This document shows positions 18,280 through 26,633 of a stretch of DNA of 64,000 nt, piece by piece. The stretch spans positions 122,124 through 186,123 of the forward strand of contig JABCZR010000009.1 of assembly GCA_013289585.1 (NCBI GenBank). Direction: 5' to 3'. Both the position numbers and the translations under genes were made by a program. The notes beneath the pieces were generated by a model. The model ran no database searches. It saw only the letters and a program-made list of their open reading frames with translations, and was not told the DNA's origin. The stretch's first letter is position 1, and each line of letters starts with the position of its first letter. This stretch comes from Acidobacteriota bacterium. Its GTDB lineage: Bacteria; Acidobacteriota; Terriglobia; Acidiferrales; UBA7541.

Positions 18280-18361
18280 GTTCTGAGTTGTTCGTTTTAG
18301 TTGTTAGTCGTTGGTCCTGGACATCAAGTCGAAATTTCCAGTTGCAGCCCGTGTTGGCCGG

Positions 18362-18760
18362 TTATCCCATGGAACTGACTTTTTCCGGTTCGATTTTGTA
18401 GGTGACGCGAACTTCGCCGGGCTTGCGGAAGGGATAGACGGGATTGCCGAGGTATTTCTTGGATAGTTTGTTGATGTGGTCGTCGGCGCCGTTTTCGGTG
18501 ATTTCCACGACTTTGCCGCGGATTTCCAGATAGCGGTAGGGATTCGCAGGGTCCTGGATGGCAATGGAAACGTGCGGATCGCGCCGCATGTTTATGTCCT
18601 TCACGCGGCCTTTCGCAGAATTAATGCGCACATGTTTTCCATCGTAGTCCACCCATACCGGGGTGACTTGCGGACTGCCGTCCTTCATCAGCGTTCCGAG
18701 ATTTCCGAACGCCGGCTTCTCCAAGAGATCCAAATAGCCTTGTGGAATTACCTGAGACAT
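18362..18760 (-). CDS. PPOX-class F420-dependent enzyme (Rv1155-like)
   Basis: 132 residues, a split-barrel protein of the pyridoxamine-phosphate-oxidase superfamily. The pattern FGNLGTLMKDGSPQVTPVWVDYDGKHVRINSAKGRVKDINMRRDPHVSIAI is that of the TIGR03618 'PPOX class F420-dependent' group rather than FMN-binding PdxH. It is last in an operon that starts with two F420 biosynthesis genes, 18 bases after scoB, which supports F420 as its cofactor. Substrate unknown; the family reduces diverse unsaturated compounds. Confidence 0.85.
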   Translation of the reverse strand: MSQVIPQGYLDLLEKPAFGNLGTLMKDGSPQVTPVWVDYDGKHVRINSAKGRVKDINMRRDPHVSIAIQDPANPYRYLEIRGKVVEITENGADDHINKLSKKYLGNPVYPFRKPGEVRVTYKIEPEKVSSMG

Positions 18761-18778
18761 TTTTTCCTCCTTGCGAAA

Positions 18779-19483
18779 TCAACCTAAAGTCATGTCTGGT
18801 ATGCGCTCTTTGGCGATCAGCGGAGCGCCAGTGACGTTTTGGACTTCCTCGGCCGTCCAACCGGGGGCCACTTCGCGGAGCACCAAGCCTTCCGGGTTCA
18901 CATCGATCACCGCGACATCGGTAACGATGGTGTCCACGCAAGCCAGGCCCGTGAGGGGATAGGTACACTGCTTCACAATCTTGGGCGCGCCGTCTTTTGT
19001 GGTGTGTTCCATGCAAACGATCAGCGTTTTCGCACCGGCGGCGATGTCCATGGCGCCACCGATACCGCCGGAACCTTTGGCGCCGGGAATTTTCCAGTTG
19101 GCGAGATCGCCTTTTTCGGAAACCTGAAAACCACCGAGCACGGCGACATCGAGATGCCCGCCGCGGGTCATGAGATGTGCGTCAGCCTGGTGAAAAAAAG
19201 AAGCGCCAGGGATCAACGTGACCGGGACTTTCATGGCGTCGACTTGATCGAAATCTTCTTCGCCGGGGCGCGCCCGGCGGCCCATGCCCAGGATTCCGTT
19301 TTCGCTGTGAAAATAAACGGTGATCCCCTTGGGCAAATACTCGCCCATGAGATTTGGAATTCCCCAGCCTAGATTGACATAGGCCCCGTCGGTGAGCTCC
19401 TGCGCAGCGCGCTGGGCAATCTGCTCGCGGCTCAAGCGCGGCTTATCGGGCATGACATTTTTCTGAATGCCGTCACCCGGCAT
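18779..19483 (-). CDS. scoB: 3-oxoacid CoA-transferase subunit B
   Basis: Beta subunit of a type I CoA transferase. The catalytic glutamate is in the motif FHSENGILGMG at about residue 57, and YVNLGWGIPNLMGEYLP precedes it. The subunit transfers CoA between carboxylic acids such as succinate and acetoacetate through a glutamyl-CoA intermediate. Start at 19483 is chosen for AAGGAC six bases ahead; it overlaps scoA by 11 bases. A further in-frame start at 19453 would still give the whole domain. The acyl substrate is not certain, so the symbol could equally be atoA or pcaJ type. Confidence 0.9.
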   Translation of the reverse strand: MPGDGIQKNVMPDKPRLSREQIAQRAAQELTDGAYVNLGWGIPNLMGEYLPKGITVYFHSENGILGMGRRARPGEEDFDQVDAMKVPVTLIPGASFFHQADAHLMTRGGHLDVAVLGGFQVSEKGDLANWKIPGAKGSGGIGGAMDIAAGAKTLIVCMEHTTKDGAPKIVKQCTYPLTGLACVDTIVTDVAVIDVNPEGLVLREVAPGWTAEEVQNVTGAPLIAKERIPDMTLG

Positions 19484-20150
19484 AACGGAGTCCTTTTGCT
19501 TGCACGATGCGGTGGACAAAGATTGCGGGGGTGATCACATTTTCCGGATCGATGGAGCCCACCGGCACGATCTCCTCCGCCTCGACGATCGTCATTTTAG
19601 CGGCCATGGCCATGATGGGATTGAAATTTCTTGCCGCAAGCCGGTAGGTCAAGTTTCCCAGTTCATCGGCTTTTTGCGCTTTGATGAAGGCATAGTCGGC
19701 GTGGATGGGCATTTCCAGAATGGAGCGTTTTCCGCCGATCATGCGCTCTTCTTTTCCCTCGGCGACTTCGGTGCCCACGCCGACGGTGGTGTAAAAACCC
19801 GTCAAGCCTGCGGCGGCAGCGCGCATGCGTTCGCAAAGAATCCCCTGCGGGACGAGTTCGAGCGTGACTTCCCTGGCGGCGTAACGATCCTGAAAATGAT
19901 TCGCGTGCGGGCCGGGGAACGAGGCGATGACGTGCTTGATCTGATTGTTCTTGAACATCAGGCCGAGCTCGCCTTCGCGGGTTCCGCAATTGTTGCTGAT
20001 GGCGGTGATGTTTTTTGTTCCTTTCCGCGCGAGGGCTTGAATCAGATTATTCGGAAAACCTGCGCCGCCGAAACCTCCGAACATGATGCGCGCGCCATCG
20101 GGAATACCGGAGACCGCCTCGTCGAGGCTGGCAAAAACTTTCTGCTTCAT
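19473..20150 (-). CDS. scoA: 3-oxoacid CoA-transferase subunit A
   Basis: Alpha subunit, about 225 residues: IPDGARIMFGGFGGAGFPNNLIQALARKG near the start is the CoA-binding glycine-rich signature, and NNCGTREGELGLMFKNNQIKHVIASFPG follows. The ATG at 20150 sits in an ATGA with the cofC stop, so it is translationally coupled to cofC. It works as a heterodimer with the following subunit B. The placement between F420 biosynthesis genes and a F420-type enzyme is unusual. Confidence 0.9.
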   Translation of the reverse strand: MKQKVFASLDEAVSGIPDGARIMFGGFGGAGFPNNLIQALARKGTKNITAISNNCGTREGELGLMFKNNQIKHVIASFPGPHANHFQDRYAAREVTLELVPQGILCERMRAAAAGLTGFYTTVGVGTEVAEGKEERMIGGKRSILEMPIHADYAFIKAQKADELGNLTYRLAARNFNPIMAMAAKMTIVEAEEIVPVGSIDPENVITPAIFVHRIVQAKGLRYAG

Positions 20151-20833
20151 CGCGCTCCCATCGCTCCTGCCTTGAGGTGTGATCGGAGCCGCGTTTCCAC
20201 CCCGCTCTCGCGAAGCCATCGGCCCGTTTCGGTGCCGCTCAAATCATTTTTCAGCAGCAGGCGCAAATCGGCTTCGTCATCCACATCCATCTCCAGCCGT
20301 GTGTTTCTCCGGAAAATCACGCGGGCGCCGACGCGTTCAGCTTCGCCGACGTGTTTCGCGAAACTGCCCACGCCAAAATGCGACGGAAACAACGCCGGCG
20401 GCATCCGCAGAATCGCATTGGTTCCCATGCCATCGCGCGAGGGAACGATAACCAGAGCTGGCGCTTCGCATTCAACCGCCAGCAAATCATCGATATCGCC
20501 GGCTTGAACCAACGGCACGTCCAGCGGCACACGGAGCAGCCCGGTGACTCCGCGCAGCTCGCAGAGCCGTGAGGCAGCGTCGACGGAATCGCTTTCGGAA
20601 ACCTGGTGTTCTTCGGGCAGAATCTCCCAGCCGTTTTCCTCGGCAACAAGCATCGCGGGGTCGTAGTTGGTGACTACGAAAACCTTCTCCGCGCGCTGCA
20701 CGCCTCGTACGGCGCGAATCGTATCTGCCAACATGGCTTGCGCCAAGCCAAATCTTTCCTCCGGGGTCAACGCGCCGACTAGTCTTTTTTTGGCGTTTCT
20801 TAGATCCTTGATCGGCAGGAGGAGGGCGCGCAT
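20147..20833 (-). CDS. cofC: 2-phospho-L-lactate guanylyltransferase (CofC/FbiD family)
   Basis: 228 residues. Nucleotidyltransferase fold start MRALLLPIKDLRNAKKRLVGALTPEERFGLA, the CofC signature; LLRVPLDVPLVQAGDIDDLL is the acidic metal-binding motif, and IVPSRDGMGTNAIL matches the GTxxN region. In F420 biosynthesis it activates 2-phospholactate or phosphoenolpyruvate with GTP to form the donor used by CofD/FbiA. It lies nine bases after cofH and overlaps scoA. CofD, CofE and CofG are not in this window. Confidence 0.9.
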   Translation of the reverse strand: MRALLLPIKDLRNAKKRLVGALTPEERFGLAQAMLADTIRAVRGVQRAEKVFVVTNYDPAMLVAEENGWEILPEEHQVSESDSVDAASRLCELRGVTGLLRVPLDVPLVQAGDIDDLLAVECEAPALVIVPSRDGMGTNAILRMPPALFPSHFGVGSFAKHVGEAERVGARVIFRRNTRLEMDVDDEADLRLLLKNDLSGTETGRWLRESGVETRLRSHLKAGAMGAR

Positions 20834-20842
20834 GGAAATAAC

Positions 20843-22078
20843 TCAGTAGGCGCCTTCGGTGTAAGGCGCATGGCTTTCTATTTTCAGCATTTGCAATTGT
20901 GCAGCTGCCCGGATTTTCTCTTCCGCGAGGTCAAACATCCGGCGAATCTTGTAGGTCGTGGTGCGCTCGGCGGGGATTCGCCCGATGGAGTGAATCCTGG
21001 CGTGGAATTCTTCCGGGGAGACGTACTCGCCAAAAGTGGCGCCGGCGGCTTTCGAAATGCTTTCTTCCATGAGCGTCCCGCTGAAATCGTTTGCGCCGGC
21101 TTGCAAACAGGCTAGGGATGTTTCGAATCCGAGTTTGACCCAGGAGACTTGCAGATTTTTGATGGCGTCGTGTAACAGCACTCGCGACAAAGCGTGGACC
21201 CGCAAGTGTTCGTCGCGCTTCGCACCGGGCCGCGCGCCGCTGTGGCGATAGAGCCGGGTATTTTCATGGATGAAGCCGAGCGGAACGAATTCCGTGAAGC
21301 CGCCGGTGCGCTTCTGAATCGATCGCAGCAGGAGGATATGGCGCACCCAATCGGCGGGTTCTTCGACGTGGCCATACATCATCGTGGAAGTTGTGGGGAT
21401 GCCGAGTTGATGCGCGGTGGTAATGATTTCAACCCAGCGGGCGGCCGGCAACTTATTGGGACTCAGTTCCTGCCTGATGCGGTCGTCGAGAATTTCCGCG
21501 GCGGTTCCGGGGATGCTGCCGAGCCCTTCGTCTTTCATCATTTGGAGATAGTCGCGCAGCGCCATGCCGGTTCTGGCGACTCCGAAATCAATTTCCATTG
21601 GGGAAAAGGCGTGCACGTGCATGGCGGGGATCGCGCGCTTGATGGCGCGCAAAAGATCGCGATAGAAAAATCCGTCGAGATCGCGAGGCAAACCGCCCTG
21701 GATGCAGACTTCGGTCGCGCCGCGGTCCCAAGCTTCGCGCGCCCGGCGAACCACTTCTTCGAAGGAAAACGAATAGGCATCCGGGGCACCGGGGCCGCGG
21801 CCAAATCCGCAAAAACTGCAGCCCACGAAACAGACATTCGTGAAATTGATGTTGCGATTGACGACGTAGGTGATGGTGTCGCCTACGGCTTCGCGCCTCA
21901 AGTGATCGGCAACGGCCACCAGGGCGTCCAACGCTGCGCCTTCGGCGGTCGCCAACTGCAAACCTTGCTCGAACGTCAGCTCGGCTCCGTCCATCACCGC
22001 GAGGAGGAATTCGCGGGCACCCGCGGGGCAGTTCTCCAGGGCGGCCAAAACGCGCACGTTTGTTTCGTCCGTAGCCAT
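20843..22078 (-). CDS. cofH: F420 biosynthesis radical SAM protein CofH
   Basis: 411 residues, the 5-amino-6-(D-ribitylamino)uracil--tyrosine 4-hydroxyphenyl transferase half of F0 synthase. The cluster motif is C83-x3-C87-x2-C90 (NVCFVGCSFCGFGRG), and CofH features follow: CIQGGLPRDLDGFFYRDLLRAIK, HAFSPMEIDFGV, SIPGTAAEILDDRIRQELSPNKL. In actinobacteria it is fused to CofG as FbiC; here it stands alone, so a separate cofG must lie elsewhere. First gene of the operon with cofC, scoA, scoB and the PPOX gene. Confidence 0.94.
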   Translation of the reverse strand: MATDETNVRVLAALENCPAGAREFLLAVMDGAELTFEQGLQLATAEGAALDALVAVADHLRREAVGDTITYVVNRNINFTNVCFVGCSFCGFGRGPGAPDAYSFSFEEVVRRAREAWDRGATEVCIQGGLPRDLDGFFYRDLLRAIKRAIPAMHVHAFSPMEIDFGVARTGMALRDYLQMMKDEGLGSIPGTAAEILDDRIRQELSPNKLPAARWVEIITTAHQLGIPTTSTMMYGHVEEPADWVRHILLLRSIQKRTGGFTEFVPLGFIHENTRLYRHSGARPGAKRDEHLRVHALSRVLLHDAIKNLQVSWVKLGFETSLACLQAGANDFSGTLMEESISKAAGATFGEYVSPEEFHARIHSIGRIPAERTTTYKIRRMFDLAEEKIRAAAQLQMLKIESHAPYTEGAY

Positions 22079-22200
22079 TTCCTGCGTATCCTACCAGAGG
22101 AAGGCGCTCCCGTGTTTGCGGCCCGGTGAATTTTCTTGTCCCCGGGAGCGAGCAGTGGGCTGGCTCGCGCAGCCAGCATCCTTTACCATACATGGAGACC

Positions 22201-22821
22201 ATGAAACGCGGCACACTTCTCATCGTGATCGGCCTTGCGGTACTTGGCTTCGGAGTAGCGGTGGCGGCCTCCATGCTTCATGACGGGCTCAGTTCCCGTG
22301 CGACTCCCACCAAGCTGGAGACGGCGATAGCTCGCAGTGCCCATCGTTTGGCAATCCCTGCGAGCGCGCGAGTAGCGCAAAATCCGGTGCTGGAGTCGCC
22401 GGAAGACATGCGTGACGCGCGGCTGCACTTCGCGGACCACTGCGCCATCTGCCATGGCAACGATGGCAGCAGCCACACGATGATCGGCGACGGCCTTTAT
22501 CCGAGGCCGCCGGACCTGCGACTTCCGGAAACGCAGAACCTGACGGACGGCGAGATTTTCTGGGTGATTGAAAACGGCGTGCGATTTACGGGAATGCCGG
22601 CGTTCGCGAACGGCGGCCAGCATGGCGGAGATCAGGACAGCTGGAAGTTGGTTCATTTTATCCGGCATCTTCCGCATCTAACCGCAGAGGAACGCGCCGA
22701 GATGGAGCGGTACAATCCCAAAGGGCCGGACGACCGTGCCGAAGAGCAGAAAGAAAACGATTTTTTGAACGGACCGGCGCCAAAGGCCAAACCGGAATTG
22801 AAGGATCATCACGTGGAATGA
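22201..22821 (+). CDS. Membrane-anchored cytochrome c
   Basis: 206 residues from the ATG at 22201 (GGAG ahead; other in-frame ATGs at 22192 and 22126). N-terminal anchor (LLIVIGLAVLGFGVAVAAS), then a single class I cytochrome c domain: heme motif CAICH in HFADHCAICHGNDGS and a methionine ligand region RFTGMPAFA. The tail is charged (EEQKENDFLNGPAPKAKPEL). It would carry electrons on the periplasmic side. Followed 40 bases later by a small secreted protein gene. Confidence 0.88.
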   Translation: MKRGTLLIVIGLAVLGFGVAVAASMLHDGLSSRATPTKLETAIARSAHRLAIPASARVAQNPVLESPEDMRDARLHFADHCAICHGNDGSSHTMIGDGLYPRPPDLRLPETQNLTDGEIFWVIENGVRFTGMPAFANGGQHGGDQDSWKLVHFIRHLPHLTAEERAEMERYNPKGPDDRAEEQKENDFLNGPAPKAKPELKDHHVE

Positions 22822-22861
22822 GGCGGCGCGATGTTGCCTATTATTTTCCTGGGAGGGGTAG

Positions 22862-23245
22862 ATGAAATTTCGTGCGGTAACAATTGCAGTATTGCTCGTG
22901 TTTGCGGCGGGAAGCATTTTTGCGCATGGAAATAAAGTACACGTCCTTGGCACGGTGGAAAAAATTAACCCCGATTCGGTCGTGGTGAAAACGAAAGAAG
23001 GGAAATCCGTGGAAGTGAAGCTGGTTGCGTCGACGGTGTACCTCCTGCATGTGACGGAAAATCCGGCGAAGACTACCGACGCGAATGAAAACAAACCGGC
23101 GAAGATTTCGGATCTGGCCGTCGGAGATCTTGTGGTCATTCATGCCACTCCCAAAGAGAGCAGTTTGGAAGCCGACGAAATCAAATTCTCGGTTCCGGCA
23201 GCGCCCAAAACCGCCGCGCCCGGCACACCAAAACCGAAATCCTGA
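22862..23245 (+). CDS. Small secreted protein, DUF5666-like
   Basis: 127 residues with a signal peptide (AVLLVFAAGSIFA) and a small beta-barrel-like domain: HVLGTVEKINPDSVVVKTKEGKSVEVKL ... ISDLAVGDLVVIHATPKESSLEADEIKF. The pattern 'G.V..I....VVVKT..G....V' followed by 'DL..GD.V.V' resembles DUF5666 / OB-like domains in periplasmic proteins. Proline-rich tail. Probably shares a transcript with the cytochrome c upstream. Function unknown. Confidence 0.75.
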   Translation: MKFRAVTIAVLLVFAAGSIFAHGNKVHVLGTVEKINPDSVVVKTKEGKSVEVKLVASTVYLLHVTENPAKTTDANENKPAKISDLAVGDLVVIHATPKESSLEADEIKFSVPAAPKTAAPGTPKPKS

Positions 23246-23279
23246 GCGAGCGTCGAGAAATTGAGTTTGAGAGATTTTC

Positions 23280-24371
23280 CTACTCGACGAGATGACAGGA
23301 ATGGGTTTTCAGCACTAGCCAAACTTTGCGTCCTGCTGCCAGCTCCAGTGCCCGAACCGCTCCGGGCGTAATGTGTACGGCGAGAGTAACGCCGCAATCC
23401 ACACGGGCAATCACCATGGTGCCGCGTGATTCGAGCGAAGAAATACGGCCTTCGATCACGTTGCGAGCGCTCAATCCGCGCGGGTGCTCGGTGGCCAGCA
23501 AGATGTCTCCGGCGCGGATGGCCACGCGCACACGGTCTCCGGCCGCGGCGTAGCCTAAGGGGACTTCGAGTTCGCAAGCGGTTGCACCCAGCCGCACGCG
23601 CATTACTCCATCGGCTTCTCGCAAGTCGAGGACGGTGCCATCGAGGAGGTTTTCGAATCCCGCGGCTTGCGCAAGACGCTTCCGGCGCGGCGCATCGAGC
23701 ACGTCCATGGGGGCGCCGGCGGTAACTACGCGTCCATAGTCGATGGCGATGACGCGCTCACCCAGCGCGTCCACTTCTTCGCGGCTGTGGGTTACGTAGA
23801 GGATCGGGATGCGTTTTGCTGCATTCCACGATCGCAAATCGTCCACAATCGCGGATTTCAGCTCAGCATCCAGACCTGTCAGGGGTTCGTCCAACAGCAA
23901 AACACAAGGGTCCGTCACCAATGAGCGCGCCAGGGCAATTCGCTGTTTCTCGCCTCCGGAGATTTCACCGGGCTTCTGCTTGTACAATTTTTCCACGCGA
24001 AACGCGTTGAGAATTTCTGCAATCCGTTTCGCGCGTTCGTCTGCTTGTAGATGAGTCAGACCGTAAGCAACGTTTTCTTCCACGGTCAGGTGCGGAAAGA
24101 GCGCGAGGGTCTGGAACACGTAGGCGATTCGGCGCTTTTGGGCTGGGAGATTCGCTGCACTTGCCGAATCGAAGAGCACCGCGCCCCCAACCACGATGCG
24201 TCCCTCGTCGGGCAGTGCCAGGCCCGCGATGCAATCGAGGAGAGTTGACTTCCCCGCTCCCGATGGTCCGAACAGAATCGTGATGCCAGGTGGGACTTCG
24301 ATGGAAATATCCAGAATAAATGGAGCGGCGCCAGCCTTCCGAAGCTCCTTGCGGATTAGCGCGGTGAGCAT
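23280..24371 (-). CDS. modC: Molybdate ABC transporter ATP-binding protein ModC
   Basis: 363 residues from ATG 24371. Walker A GPSGAGKST, signature ISGGEKQRIALARS, Walker B VLLLDEPLTGLD, and a C-terminal TOBE/Mop domain (ARNVIEGRISSLESRGTMVIARVDCGVTLAVHITPGAVRAL) that binds oxyanions. The open frame continues far upstream over modB in another reading frame, but that is an antisense-type artefact of frame overlap; the true start is eight bases after the modB stop. With ModA and ModB it imports molybdate. Confidence 0.93.
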   Translation of the reverse strand: MLTALIRKELRKAGAAPFILDISIEVPPGITILFGPSGAGKSTLLDCIAGLALPDEGRIVVGGAVLFDSASAANLPAQKRRIAYVFQTLALFPHLTVEENVAYGLTHLQADERAKRIAEILNAFRVEKLYKQKPGEISGGEKQRIALARSLVTDPCVLLLDEPLTGLDAELKSAIVDDLRSWNAAKRIPILYVTHSREEVDALGERVIAIDYGRVVTAGAPMDVLDAPRRKRLAQAAGFENLLDGTVLDLREADGVMRVRLGATACELEVPLGYAAAGDRVRVAIRAGDILLATEHPRGLSARNVIEGRISSLESRGTMVIARVDCGVTLAVHITPGAVRALELAAGRKVWLVLKTHSCHLVE

Positions 24372-24379
24372 CGCGGATT

Positions 24380-25054
24380 TTACTTCGCCGTCCAAGGGGT
24401 CCACACGCGGCGGTTCACCGCATACACCACCGACAGCACACCGAACGAAATCACCAGGAGCACGAGCGCCATGCGATTGGCTTGGCCGTATTCCAGCGAT
24501 TGCACGTGATCGTAGATGTCGATGGAAACGGTTCGCGTCACACCGGCCAGATTTCCGCCAACCATCAGCACGACGCCGAATTCGCCGAGGGTATGCGCGA
24601 AACTCAGAACGATGGCGGTGACCACTCCGGGCAGCGATAGCGGCAGGATCACGCGCCAAAATGTGCGCAGGCTCCCGGCACCGAGCACTGCCGAGGCATC
24701 CAGCAGTTTTCGGTCGACGCTTTCGAACGAAGCGATCAAAGGCTGCACCGCAAAGGGGAAGCTGTACAGCACCGACGCGAGAATCAGTCCGCTGAAGGTG
24801 AAAGCCAGGCCGTGGCCGAAAAGCGCGGACCACAGCTTCCCCAGGGGGCCGCGCGGCCCCATCGCCACTAGTGCATAAAACCCAAGTACCGTGGGTGGTA
24901 GCACCAACGGCAGAGCAACAACCGATTCCAAAAGGAATTTCCCGCGCCAGTTCGAATACGCCAGCCAGTACGCCACGGGCATCCCGATCACCAGCAGAAT
25001 CGCCGAAACGCAGCACGCCAATCGCAAAGAAAGGAAGAGAGCCTCCATATTCAT
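24380..25054 (-). CDS. modB: Molybdate ABC transporter permease ModB
   Basis: 224 residues, five to six membrane helices. The permease EAA motif is at residues about 127-150: ASAVLGAGSLRTFWRVILPLSLPGVVTA, and it is followed by FAHTLGEFGVVLMVGGNLAG, the CysTWA/ModB signature. Its start overlaps the modA stop by ATGA (25051-25054). It forms the membrane channel for molybdate uptake with two ModC subunits. Confidence 0.94.
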   Translation of the reverse strand: MNMEALFLSLRLACCVSAILLVIGMPVAYWLAYSNWRGKFLLESVVALPLVLPPTVLGFYALVAMGPRGPLGKLWSALFGHGLAFTFSGLILASVLYSFPFAVQPLIASFESVDRKLLDASAVLGAGSLRTFWRVILPLSLPGVVTAIVLSFAHTLGEFGVVLMVGGNLAGVTRTVSIDIYDHVQSLEYGQANRMALVLLVISFGVLSVVYAVNRRVWTPWTAK

Positions 25055-25851
25055 GATGCGGACGCACTCCTGTTGATTGGCTCGCGAGTCACAAATCCGT
25101 GCCTTTCCAGAATCGCCCGGCCTTCCCTGCTCCTGACAAATTCCAGAAACGCCCGCGCAGCATTTTTATTCTTCGCATCCTTCAAAATAATCGTTCCCTG
25201 TTCGATCGCGGGATGCATCTCCGCGGGAATCTCCCAACTCTTCCCATCTTTCATCGGTGGAGAAATCGCCAGGGAAAGTGCGACGATTCCGGCCTGGGCG
25301 TTGCCGGACTGCACGAATTGCGCAGCCTGGGAGATATTCTCGCCGTAGACAAGCTTGGCCTTCACCTGCTCGTAGATTCCCGCTTTTTGCAGCGCTGCAA
25401 TTGAAGCGCGTCCGTAAGGCGCATGCTCCGGATTGGCGATGGCGATTTTTTCGACTCTTTGATCCAGCAGGGTTTTCCAACCCTGTTTGGTGGCATCCAA
25501 TTTCGAATCCGCAGGAGTCCAAATCACGATTCGCCCTACGGCATACTCGTAGAGGGTTCCCGGCTCCCCGAGTCCTGCTGCTTCCAACCTCCTCGGATAT
25601 TCGATATCCGCGGAGAAGAACAGGTCGAACGGCGCACCATTCTGCAACTGCGAGAAGAAATTTCCGCTGGAGCCATAGGTTACATCCAACTTCGTTCCCG
25701 TCTGTTTTTCAAACGATGCCGCCAACGCTCCCATTGCAAACTTCAAATCCGCCGCGGCGGCAACGCGCACCGCTTCAGATTGCGCGTTAACTCCCGCAGT
25801 AAGGCAAGACGCCAGAATCAGTGTCAAACAAATACGGGCCACTAGCCTCAT
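25051..25851 (-). CDS. modA: Molybdate-binding periplasmic protein ModA
   Basis: 266 residues, signal peptide (ICLTLILASCLTAGVNAQ), then the solute-binding start VRVAAAADLKFAMGALAASFEKQTGTKLDVTYGSSGNFFSQLQNGAPFDLFFSADIEYP. The AAADLK and GSSGNFF motifs supply oxyanion ligands in this family. It delivers molybdate (or tungstate) to ModBC. It follows the HTH-Mop gene by 28 bases, and all four genes run in the same direction. Confidence 0.93.
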   Translation of the reverse strand: MRLVARICLTLILASCLTAGVNAQSEAVRVAAAADLKFAMGALAASFEKQTGTKLDVTYGSSGNFFSQLQNGAPFDLFFSADIEYPRRLEAAGLGEPGTLYEYAVGRIVIWTPADSKLDATKQGWKTLLDQRVEKIAIANPEHAPYGRASIAALQKAGIYEQVKAKLVYGENISQAAQFVQSGNAQAGIVALSLAISPPMKDGKSWEIPAEMHPAIEQGTIILKDAKNKNAARAFLEFVRSREGRAILERHGFVTREPINRSASAS

Positions 25852-25879
25852 CTACTCTTCGCCTGTTCGCTGACTTGCT

Positions 25880-26290
25880 TCAGACTCGCAGAATCATGAC
25901 CTCAGTGGATTTAATGAGCGCCGCCGCGCGCTCCCCGGGCTTCAAGCGCATCTCCTTCGCCGCGTCCGCGGTGATGATCGAGGTGATTTGTTGCTCGCCG
26001 ATGGCGAGCCTGACCTGTGCCAGCAGGCCGCTGTACTTCACTTCCAGCACGCGGCCGATGAGCTGGTTTCGTCCGCTGATCTTGCGCAAGTTTCCGCGGC
26101 GCGTCTCGATTGTGCCGCGCTCGAATTTCTTGGGGAACAACCGGTCAATCTCGCTCTCGGGGACGCGATGGTGGCCTCCTGGGGTCTTCACCGACTTGAT
26201 CTTTCCGCGGTAAATCCACTGCTTCAAGGTGGGATAACTGATACCAAGAATATTGGCCGCTTCCCGCGGCGCCAGCAGCTTCTGCACCAT
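25880..26290 (-). CDS. HTH-Mop molybdate-responsive regulator
   Basis: 136 residues in two parts. The N-terminal 55 residues are a MerR/excisionase-type winged helix (KLLAPREAANILGISYPTLKQWIYRGKIKSVKTPGGHHRVPESEIDRLF). Residues about 70-135 are a TOBE/Mop domain (GRNQLIGRVLEVKYSGLLAQVRLAIGEQQITSIITADAAKEMRLKPGERAAALIKSTEVMIL) that binds molybdate. This is not the classical ModE fold, which uses a LysR-type HTH and two Mop domains. It is first in the mod operon and likely senses molybdate and controls the operon (inference). An AGGAGG sits three bases before the ATG. Confidence 0.87.
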   Translation of the reverse strand: MVQKLLAPREAANILGISYPTLKQWIYRGKIKSVKTPGGHHRVPESEIDRLFPKKFERGTIETRRGNLRKISGRNQLIGRVLEVKYSGLLAQVRLAIGEQQITSIITADAAKEMRLKPGERAAALIKSTEVMILRV

Positions 26291-26319
26291 CCGCCTCCTG
26301 CGAATCCGCAGAATACCGC

Positions 26320-26340
26320 ATCGCTAATCGTTATAGCAAT
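26320..26340 (-). promoter_or_regulatory. Possible operator and -10 element of the mod operon
   Basis: On the minus strand, GCTATAACGATTAGC is an imperfect dyad (GCTA ... TAGC) that contains TATAAC, a fair -10 box, 40 bases before the regulator's start. A repressor bound here would block the promoter. It vaguely resembles a Mo-box (CGCTATAT half-sites) but is not a clear match. No good -35 was seen. Confidence 0.3.
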
Positions 26341-26394
26341 ACGGTTTTATACATTTGAGACTTGGCGTCGATGTACCGGCCCACTGCGGAGTTC

Positions 26395-26621
26395 TTAAAC
26401 GCGACTTAGAAGTTCGAGATATCGCTCTCGGCTGATCTGGGCCGTGCGTAGCACGTTTTTGACGATGAAAACGGGCAGGCGTCATAGCGCGGAACAACCA
26501 ATGGCCTTAAGATCCCCGGCTTGCTGAATATGTGGTCGCCACGTTCCCGCACGAGGGCAAATCCTTCCATCTCCAGGACGCGTACCAGCTTTTGAAAGGG
26601 GATAGGAACGATGTGCGACAT
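26395..26621 (-). pseudogene. HicA-type toxin gene, frameshifted
   Basis: The first part reads as a HicA mRNA-interferase-type toxin: PIPFQKLVRVLEMEGFALVRERGDHIFSKPGILRPLVVPRYDA. It then continues in frame as an unrelated cysteine/serine-rich tail to a stop at 26406. In the next frame the expected HicA ending appears, PVFIVKNVLRTAQISRERYLELLSRV, with a stop at 26395-26397. A single missing base at about 26478-26484 explains this. Either the toxin has been inactivated or the sequence has an indel error. The antitoxin gene beside it is intact, and starts 12 bases upstream of this gene. Confidence 0.75.
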
Positions 26622-26633
26622 CTGCTGAAGGTG

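Noticed and set aside
24372..25067. N-terminal extension of modC over modB in another frame
   Set aside because: The extension is Arg/Gly-rich and overlaps the modB gene; the ATG at 24371 gives a complete ModC.
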